NCBI GenBank assembly: GCA_018398765.1
Contig: JAHBMJ010000969.1
Coordinates: forward strand, 1 to 37,348
Source of the DNA: Chromera velia
Lineage: Eukaryota; Sar; Chromeraceae
Reading direction: 5' to 3'
Length of the DNA: 37,348 bases
Position numbers and translations under genes: made by a program. Within the stretch, counting starts at the first letter, position 1. The number at the start of each line of letters is the position of its first letter. The notes beneath the pieces are model-generated. The model searched no databases. It was not told the origin of the DNA and worked only from the letters and a program-made list of their open reading frames with translations. Shown here piece after piece: positions 31,245 through 37,348 of this stretch.

Positions 31245-31839
31245 TGTAAGTAGAATACGGGGCTAGAACTCTCAACGCTAACGATGTGCATTCAGAGTTC
31301 ATAGACTATAAGAGTTTGACCTAGAGAGGTTCGTACATTGTTCCTTCGATCAAGCCAGTCCAACGATCGTTAGCGATCGTTAGCTAATTCGAATGTATGC
31401 AGATCGATGTCACTTTATTCAGTCCTGTGCCAAGCCACACTTATTGAAGTCGGCGCGCGCATCGCCGCGGCGCCGCCGGCCTCGCGGCTCCGCCACTCCG
31501 CGGGCCCGTCGCGTACTCGCCGCTCGTAGCCGGCCTACACCTGCCCGCTGCTTTGAAACCGACATCCACGCTCGGTTCCAGTGCCTACACATATCTATAA
31601 CTAATCGACCTCGTAACATTGATTAATAACATGCACCTGCACACTTCATCGAACCATAAATGAACGAAGCAAGTCGGAATGCAGAGTCCGACACCCATAC
31701 TGCCACCCTGCATCTATGCATGATGCAGGATAGAATTGCTTTCTGCCTCGAATCACTTATCAGGGAATTTCATCTTCCCAAAACTCACACACACGCATTC
31801 TACTCCACAAACCTCTTAGTTCTGCCCATACTGATTTCA
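31245..31839 (-). repeat. Left LTR of element 2 (3' LTR, complete)
   Basis: The first 213 bp match 37136-37348 almost exactly. The LTR begins TGTAAG. I place its end at the CA at 31838-31839, because the next bases are a polypyrimidine run on the plus strand that would be the polypurine tract. The length of 595 bp is therefore an estimate. A very GC-rich core occupies about 31448-31535, and a CGATCGTTAG unit is repeated near 31365-31385. Confidence 0.82.
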
Positions 31840-31853
31840 CCTCTCTACTTCTT
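31840..31853 (-). other. Element 2 polypurine tract
   Basis: The minus strand reads AAGAAGTAGAGAGG and is followed at once by TG of the LTR. This is the position and composition expected for the plus-strand primer. It lies just downstream of the pol stop codon (31856-31858). Confidence 0.6.
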
Positions 31854-31855
31854 AA

Positions 31856-34800
31856 TTACCACCTACACCTGCCCGTTGCTTGTTTTTCTTTCTCCTCCTG
31901 TCTTTTCTTTTCTTTGAAGGCATGCAATGCCTCCTTTGCATGTGTCAGGTTGACAGTAGGCTCCCATGATGCATTCTCTTTACTTTCTCCTTCCCACCAC
32001 ACCAGGTAGTGCGCCTGTTTGTCTATCTTTCTGTGGTCGAGAATCTCTTTTACTTCATACTCAATCTCTTCTGATGTAGGCAACCGAACAGCAGGCAGAG
32101 GATCATCCTTCCTTCTCTCATACTTCTTCAGGTATGATACATTAATCACAGTGTGACCCTTCATTCCTGCAGGGAATATGAGCTCATACGCGTTGCTCCC
32201 TACCTTTCTCTCTACCTCGAATGGTCCATAAAATACAGGCTCAAGCTTCCCGCTTGGCTTTCGGCTTCCCTTAAAATATGTATTGCGTACAAGCAAAAAA
32301 TCCCCTGGAGCAAATGAAACCTCTTGTCTGTGTGAATCTACTTGTCGAGCTGCTCGTTCTCTTGCTTGCTCAAGTCTCTCCTTTGCTCCCATGATTTCTG
32401 CCTCTCTGCGATCTGCAAAGTCTGCTGCTGGCGGACAGAATGACTTAGAACGCACAGAGACAGAAGGCAGGCGAATCGGGTCACGTCCGTACAGAAAGCG
32501 AAAAGGAGACATGCCTGTGGCTGGATGCACCGAATCATGATACGCAAACTGACAAGAACACAACCACTTCGGCCAGTCTGTTTGATGCTCGTTCACAAAA
32601 CAACGCAACATCTGTTCGATGGTCTGGTTGTCTCTCTCTGTCTGTCCATCTGACTGTGGATGTCCTCTTGTGCTCATATTCAATTTTGTGCCCCACAGCC
32701 GAGCGAGTTCCTTCCAAAATGAGAGAAAACGAGGATCACGGTCACTGACCACTGATTGAGGCATCCCATGCTCACAGACAATCCTCTCAAAGACCACCTC
32801 GGCTGTCTTTTCCGCTGTAATCTCTTGTGAGACTGCAGCAAAGAAAGGAGTTTTGGAGAGGCGATCAACCACAGGGAGGATTCCATCTACCTCTTCTCCT
32901 TTAAACACCACCCTCGGGAGTCCAAATACAAAATCAAGAGAAATAGACTGAAAAGAAAATTCAGGAATAGATAGAGGTTGGAGCAATCCATACTGCTTCT
33001 CAGTCGGCCTCTTTGCTCTTTGACAGGCATCACACTTTCTGACGTACTGAACAACCGATGCATACATATGTAGCCAATAGAAACTCCCTGCCAGTTTTAA
33101 ATATGTTTTTTCTGCCCCTAAATGCCCCCCTGCGGCCGTATCATGATGTTCATAGATGAGGTTTCTTTGTAGTCTCTCTGTTGGGATGGCCAGTCTGTCA
33201 TTAAAATAGAGCAGTCCGTCTTCTATCTGAAACCTCGGAAGAATTAGCCGCAAGTGTCGAGGACCAGGCACCTCTTTCTCAGGGTCTTTGTCAGGGTCTT
33301 CAATTTGGAGCCTTGCTTCAAGCACTTCCTTCACCTCCGTCCAGAATTTCTCTTCTTCATATCCTTTCCTTATCCTTTCCAGTAATTCCTCATCCGGCTG
33401 CACTCTTGATTCCATTTGCAACAATTGACACACTTCTTTTCTTTCTTTATCTTTTTCTTCTTTCTGAGCGTTCACCCCAGGGCACCTGCTCAGCGCATCT
33501 GCCACGCGATTCCAAGCACCGGGCACGTACCTTGGAGTAATGCCAATCTTGTCGAACATGCTGACAAATCTGCGTATACGTGGAGACATTAAGGTGCGAT
33601 CAGCGGACACATTCACATATTTAAGAGACTCATGATCTGACCACACCTTAGTTGTGTGACTAACGTACGGCCTCCACGATTTGACCGCAAACACGCAGGA
33701 AAGAAATTCTTTATCTCTGATCGGATACTTAAGCTCTGCCTGTGTCATTCTACGTGATGCGAATGCACACGGACGGAGCCAGCCGATCTCAAGATCTTCT
33801 TGCATGAGCGCGGCAGCGAGCGTTTCTGTCGATTCGCATGTATCCACAAAAATTTCGAAGGGACGCGCAGGGTCAGGAATGTAGAGTTCGACAGTATTCT
33901 TTACTGCTTGCTTTACTGCTTCAAAGTTTTCTTCCTCTTTCTTCCCCCACTCAAACGATTTGTTTCCCTTCAACAATGCATACAAAGGGCCTGCTTTCTC
34001 ACTGAAGCGAGGAATAAACCGTCTCACCCAATTTGCAAACCCCAAAAATGAAAGCACTTCATTTCTGTTCTTAGGAGTAGGCCACTTACTAACTTGGTCT
34101 GTCTTGCTCTGCTCGGGCCGCACTCTGGTCCTGGAGATCTTCAGCCCGAGAAATATCACCTCAGTCTGCATGAAATGGCATTTCAACAATTTTGCATACA
34201 ATTTATTTTCACTCAACAAATGCAAAACAATTCTTGTGTGTCTCTTGTGCTCTTCTCTTGTACGTGAATAAATCAGAATGTTATCCAGAAAAACCGAAAC
34301 AAAACGGTCAAAACAAGAGTGAAGAGCAAATTGAATCAACCTCATCGCTGCAGGAGGCGCGTTTGTCAACCCAAACGAAACAACCAGCCACTCAAAAGAA
34401 CCATAGCGTGTAGTGAAAGCTGTTTTTGGGATGTTTTCTTCTCTGACCCTCATTTGATGATAATACTGTCTGAGGTCCAGTGTCGTGAAGAACCGGGCCC
34501 CATGCAATCGATCAATCAACTCTTGCAGGTGAGGGAGGGAATGCTTGTCTTTGATAGTAATGCGATTCAAGCCAGTGTAGTCACAGCACATTCTCATCGA
34601 GCCATCTTTCTTTTGTACAAAAAGAACAGGCGCAGCATAAAGAGAAGCAGACAGTCGGATGAATCCTTGTTCAAGGTATGTATCTATCTGTCTCCTCAGC
34701 TTATCTGTCTCTCCCACTGACAGCCGATAAGGCGAACGGGCAGGAGGTGAATGACCGGACTCAAGTTCGATTTTGAAATCCAAATGAGGTCCTCTTGACG

Positions 34801-36265
34801 GTGGCAGATAAGAGAGACGATCGGGAAAAAGAGACGGATGATCTGCTATAATTCTTTTCACATCTTGAGAAACATCCGCATCTGATCGAGAGAGAAAAAC
34901 ACGCACGTCCGACAAATCAGGGGCCGACCGAGCAGGATGATCAGACGGAAGAGAAGAGAGAAAGTCAGAAAAGAGAAAATCAGAACCCACGTTCCCTCCA
35001 TCATTCATTCTCCCCTTTCCTTTTCCCTCACTCACTTCAGTTGCATACACGAAGCACTCCAGTTCCCCCTCTCTTGCAGGCCAGTGTGCCGTCTCCATTC
35101 TCATGATGTGGCAGACGGCACCTTTTTGAATTGCTCGTTTGGCCTGCGCAGAAGAAAGAACAGGAGGGCAAGGTTGGTTCTCTTCACATGCACCCCCCTG
35201 AATAATGACTTCCTGGCCGTTAAAGAAGAAACGAAGAGAACGAGACCAATGATCAAGTTCTGGTTGGTGGACGTCACTCCATTTTCTTCCTGAGATGACA
35301 TCATAGTCGTCCAGGTCAGCCAGCAATGCACCGACTGTCTCTTGATACCCCTGAATACGAAGGGGAACAGAAAGTGCATACTCACTGACCTCTCGTCCTC
35401 TGGGCTCCTTCACGGCCACCCTACATCTCATCGGGGTCCCAAACCTGCGAATATGTAACTGACGCAGGTGTGCAAACTTGCTATCAATAAAAATATCATC
35501 AGCTCCAATGTTATACAAAACTCTGACTGGAGCACCCGCAACAGTACCGTGATAGACAAAACCAGTATCAAACGAATCATCCTCATCATCCTCTTCCTCA
35601 CTCAATTTTTCATCTGTTCTCTGCCTTTTATCTTCCTCAACTTCATAACGTACCGTCAGGTCGGGTTCGACCATGGTCTCGTCATTCTCGTCTCGGCCTC
35701 TGATCGTCCTCACCCCAGCTACCCGTCTCGATCCAGCCTTGCACGCTGGTTGATGTCCACTCGGCTGAGGTTGAGGCAACCTGCCGAAAGAGGGAAACCA
35801 TGCACGTCTTCTGTCACCGAAGCCAAAGCCTCTTCCAGGTAACATGGGTGAACTTGGACTGTCACCTCTCTGTCCAGACCTCCCTCTCCCCCCTGTAGGT
35901 TGAGTGACTTCATTGATGAGATACGGGAAGGGAAGGGATGGGTAAGGAGGAGGTGACCAGGGGTACCCAGGCATCACCCTAAAACCCGGGACGAAAGGGG
36001 CAAATCCTGGAGATGCCCTGGGCGGCCACGGAGATCTGGATTGAGACGTCGTTTGAATGGTCCACATATGTGGAGGAAGTTGAGGTCCATTCCTACACGC
36101 GGCCATCATGTGGGTGTTCTCCCCACATAGAAGACACCGATTCAGTCTCCCCCTGCTCTCCCACACCGTCTGTGGAATCAATGGGTGTCGGGGTGGAAGT
36201 CTTCTCGAAGGTCGCACCCCAACACTATACAATTCCATGGGAGTCGGTCCCGTGGGATCAATCAC
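31856..36265 (-). CDS. Element 2 pol polyprotein (zinc knuckle, PR, RT, RNase H, IN, chromodomain)
   Basis: This is a continuous frame of 1469 residues; the first shown codon is GTG, so initiation here is unlikely. Domains in order: a zinc knuckle CLLCGENTHMMAAC (about residue 44); a protease-like segment VLYNIGADDIFI (catalytic Asp replaced by Asn); RT with CCDYTGLNRIT, TLDLRQYYHQ and FLDNILIYS (the second Asp of the usual FLDD is Asn); RNase H with VDTCES, RDKEFLSCVFAVK and WSDHESLKY; integrase with HHDTAAGGHLG, CDACQRAK, LDFVFGLP, SDRDPRF and SDGQTERDN (D, D and E present); a GPFEVERK module; and a chromodomain (YEVKEILDHRK, LVWWEGESKENASWEP). The frame is the same as gag, separated by one TGA (36305-36307). 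The ORF is long and open, but the RT motif suggests it is not active. Confidence 0.93.
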   Translation of the reverse strand: MIDPTGPTPMELYSVGVRPSRRLPPRHPLIPQTVWESRGRLNRCLLCGENTHMMAACRNGPQLPPHMWTIQTTSQSRSPWPPRASPGFAPFVPGFRVMPGYPWSPPPYPSLPFPYLINEVTQPTGGRGRSGQRGDSPSSPMLPGRGFGFGDRRRAWFPSFGRLPQPQPSGHQPACKAGSRRVAGVRTIRGRDENDETMVEPDLTVRYEVEEDKRQRTDEKLSEEEDDEDDSFDTGFVYHGTVAGAPVRVLYNIGADDIFIDSKFAHLRQLHIRRFGTPMRCRVAVKEPRGREVSEYALSVPLRIQGYQETVGALLADLDDYDVISGRKWSDVHQPELDHWSRSLRFFFNGQEVIIQGGACEENQPCPPVLSSAQAKRAIQKGAVCHIMRMETAHWPAREGELECFVYATEVSEGKGKGRMNDGGNVGSDFLFSDFLSSLPSDHPARSAPDLSDVRVFLSRSDADVSQDVKRIIADHPSLFPDRLSYLPPSRGPHLDFKIELESGHSPPARSPYRLSVGETDKLRRQIDTYLEQGFIRLSASLYAAPVLFVQKKDGSMRMCCDYTGLNRITIKDKHSLPHLQELIDRLHGARFFTTLDLRQYYHQMRVREENIPKTAFTTRYGSFEWLVVSFGLTNAPPAAMRLIQFALHSCFDRFVSVFLDNILIYSRTREEHKRHTRIVLHLLSENKLYAKLLKCHFMQTEVIFLGLKISRTRVRPEQSKTDQVSKWPTPKNRNEVLSFLGFANWVRRFIPRFSEKAGPLYALLKGNKSFEWGKKEEENFEAVKQAVKNTVELYIPDPARPFEIFVDTCESTETLAAALMQEDLEIGWLRPCAFASRRMTQAELKYPIRDKEFLSCVFAVKSWRPYVSHTTKVWSDHESLKYVNVSADRTLMSPRIRRFVSMFDKIGITPRYVPGAWNRVADALSRCPGVNAQKEEKDKERKEVCQLLQMESRVQPDEELLERIRKGYEEEKFWTEVKEVLEARLQIEDPDKDPEKEVPGPRHLRLILPRFQIEDGLLYFNDRLAIPTERLQRNLIYEHHDTAAGGHLGAEKTYLKLAGSFYWLHMYASVVQYVRKCDACQRAKRPTEKQYGLLQPLSIPEFSFQSISLDFVFGLPRVVFKGEEVDGILPVVDRLSKTPFFAAVSQEITAEKTAEVVFERIVCEHGMPQSVVSDRDPRFLSFWKELARLWGTKLNMSTRGHPQSDGQTERDNQTIEQMLRCFVNEHQTDWPKWLCSCQFAYHDSVHPATGMSPFRFLYGRDPIRLPSVSVRSKSFCPPAADFADRREAEIMGAKERLEQARERAARQVDSHRQEVSFAPGDFLLVRNTYFKGSRKPSGKLEPVFYGPFEVERKVGSNAYELIFPAGMKGHTVINVSYLKKYERRKDDPLPAVRLPTSEEIEYEVKEILDHRKIDKQAHYLVWWEGESKENASWEPTVNLTHAKEALHAFKEKKRQEEKEKQATGRCRW

Positions 36266-36304
36266 CGGACTCGGATCAGACGGGGGCCCTCGCGACCAAC
36301 GGCT

Positions 36305-37045
36305 TCAAGAGCGCGAACTGGCCTGCTTGAGCCAGATTTTGCTGTCCAACGCCTTCTCCATTGCTTCGTCCAATGTTGCCGGCTCTATCCTGTCAGTCTC
36401 ATACATAATCCCAGGCGGCAAACCCTCAATATAGTCCTCTACGAGAATCTGATCCTCCTCACTCGCATTTGTGATCTTCAACGCGAGAAGGGAGAATTCT
36501 TTGTTATAGTCGTCAACCGTCGCTGTGCACCTGAGGGACAACACCTGCTTTCTCGCCTTCCTCCTCTCATGTTTCTCCTTATACCTGCGTCGCAGCACCT
36601 CATGCAATGCAGGCCAGTCTGCAAACCCCATACCTCTCTTCATACGTAAATCGAACCAGTCCCTCAGCTCCTTGCATAGGAAGGACTTTGCGAGGCCAAG
36701 CTGACGATGGGGAGCAACATTCACATTGGTAAAGTAGTCGTTGGTGTCCGTAATAAACCTCTCCACAGTGTTGCGGCGTCCAGTGAACTCGTCCAGCTGC
36801 TTCAGTGTAATTCGGGGAAGCTGCTCTCGTAGATCAGGGCCCTGAGAGGGCACGACAAGCTGCTGTGTACCCTCCTCACTCATTGGCAGCACCTGAGGAG
36901 GCAACTGTGGAGGTAGAGCTGCAACCCTCGCCACCAGCCCCTCCATGGTCTGCCGCATCATCTCTTGAGTCTGCTGCAGGTTGGTGACGGACTGTTCAAG
37001 GTTGTACAGTGCCGTTCCCACCTGCTCGTTTGTCAATGAAGCCAA
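36305..37045 (-). CDS. Element 2 gag (capsid part)
   Basis: This is a 246-residue Gag. It has an N-terminal possible coiled coil (YNLEQSVTNLQQTQEMM) and a Pro-rich linker. The retrotransposon-gag core follows (ELRDWFDLRM, FADWPALHEVLRRRY, VDDYNKEFSLLAL, LVEDYIEGLPPGI). It starts at an ATG at 37045, about 90 bp inside the 5' LTR. It ends at TGA, in the same frame as pol and before the nucleocapsid zinc knuckle, so the product from this frame alone would lack the RNA-binding zinc knuckle. It would form the particle shell. Confidence 0.9.
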   Translation of the reverse strand: MASLTNEQVGTALYNLEQSVTNLQQTQEMMRQTMEGLVARVAALPPQLPPQVLPMSEEGTQQLVVPSQGPDLREQLPRITLKQLDEFTGRRNTVERFITDTNDYFTNVNVAPHRQLGLAKSFLCKELRDWFDLRMKRGMGFADWPALHEVLRRRYKEKHERRKARKQVLSLRCTATVDDYNKEFSLLALKITNASEEDQILVEDYIEGLPPGIMYETDRIEPATLDEAMEKALDSKIWLKQASSRS

Positions 37046-37110
37046 GAGTGGAGGTAGTTCTATGACAGCAACAGAATTCAGACTGAATGCAAACGAATCA
37101 AAAGCCTGTT

Positions 37111-37132
37111 CAAAACCTGGCTCTGGTAACCA
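37111..37132 (-). other. Element 2 primer binding site, initiator-Met tRNA type
   Basis: On the minus strand, three bases after the LTR end, the sequence reads TGGTTACCAGAGCCAGGTTT. The core CAGAGCCAGGTTT matches the complement of the plant initiator-Met tRNA 3' end. A one-base difference in length after TGGT is the main departure. Confidence 0.72.
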
Positions 37133-37135
37133 GAT

Positions 37136-37348
37136 TGTAAGCAGAATACGGGGCTAGAACTCTCAACGCTAACGATGTGCATTCAGAGTTCATAGACTAT
37201 AAGAGTTTGACCTAGAGAGGTTCGTACATTGTTCCTTCGATCAAGCCAGTCCAACAATCATTAGCGATCGTTAGCTAATTCGAATGCATGCAGATCGATG
37301 TCACTTTATTCAGTCCTGTGCCAAGCCACACTTATTGAAGTCCGCGCG
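37136..37348 (-). repeat. Right LTR of element 2 (5' LTR, truncated by the window end)
   Basis: It begins TGTAAGCAG and runs to the last base of the window. It aligns with 31245-31457 with about five differences, four of them transitions. The window stops just as the GC-rich LTR core begins. Confidence 0.92.

Larger units (their letters stand above)
31245..37348 (-). mobile_element. Element 2: Ty3/gypsy chromovirus, long ORFs, 5' LTR cut by window end
   Basis: This LTR retrotransposon is in reverse orientation. From right to left it has a partial 5' LTR, an initiator-Met-like primer binding site, gag, a 1469-residue pol ending in a chromodomain, a polypurine tract and a full 3' LTR of about 595 bp. 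Over the 213 bp that can be compared, the LTRs differ at about five positions (roughly 2%), so the insertion is younger than element 1. Several active-site residues are nevertheless altered. The target-site duplication cannot be checked because the right end is outside the window. Confidence 0.93.

Noticed and set aside
1-37348. tRNA, rRNA and CRISPR features
   Set aside because: I looked by eye for tRNA B-box-like GGTTCGA contexts and regular spacer arrays and found none that fold or repeat appropriately. The window is eukaryotic, so CRISPR is not expected.

Overview
This 37.3 kb window is nuclear DNA from a eukaryote with GT-AG introns, polypyrimidine tracts before TGCAG-type acceptors, many microsatellites and Ty3/gypsy-type retroelements. 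The host is most likely a photosynthetic alveolate of the chromerid type (Chromera or Vitrella). This is inference. It rests on a very large intron-containing WDR7-like gene and on a PPR protein whose N-terminus looks like a bipartite leader for a complex red-lineage plastid (signal peptide, then a Phe-initiated transit region). No species-diagnostic marker is present.

Layout. 1-420 is a purine tract followed by a CT-rich tract. 746-6767 is a complete but dead minus-strand Ty3/gypsy chromovirus (element 1) with 307-bp LTRs and a 5-bp GGGAC target-site duplication. 6773-8862 holds an unassigned upstream region and a one-exon plus-strand gene for a small protein with an N-terminal ubiquitin-interacting motif. 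8863-10449 is AT-rich intergenic DNA with a 229-bp MITE-like foldback element. 10450-16106 is a three-exon minus-strand gene for a 1649-residue PPR-like protein. 16107-16794 is a shared divergent promoter region. 16795-31129 is a 13-exon plus-strand gene for a 3076-residue WDR7/rabconnectin-3-beta-like protein. 31245-37348 is a second minus-strand chromovirus (element 2). It is younger, its gag and pol ORFs are long, and its 5' LTR is cut by the window edge.

How the genes relate. The PPR-like and WDR7-like genes are head to head and may share regulatory DNA. Their products should act in different places: organelle RNA metabolism, and V-ATPase assembly or vesicle acidification. Both retroelements carry lesions dominated by transitions. 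In element 1 these are LTR differences and TGG-to-TAG or CGA-to-TGA type stops. In element 2 they are an Asn in the RT catalytic motif and a single in-frame TGA between capsid and nucleocapsid. Both elements have Asn where retropepsins carry the catalytic Asp. Both window ends fall in sequence that is hard to assemble (GA/CT tract; GC-rich LTR core), so the window may be one whole contig.

Exon structures were built by hand from splice-site phase and family similarity. Both multi-exon models close in frame (9231 nt and 4950 nt), which supports them, but a few junctions remain tentative and are flagged.
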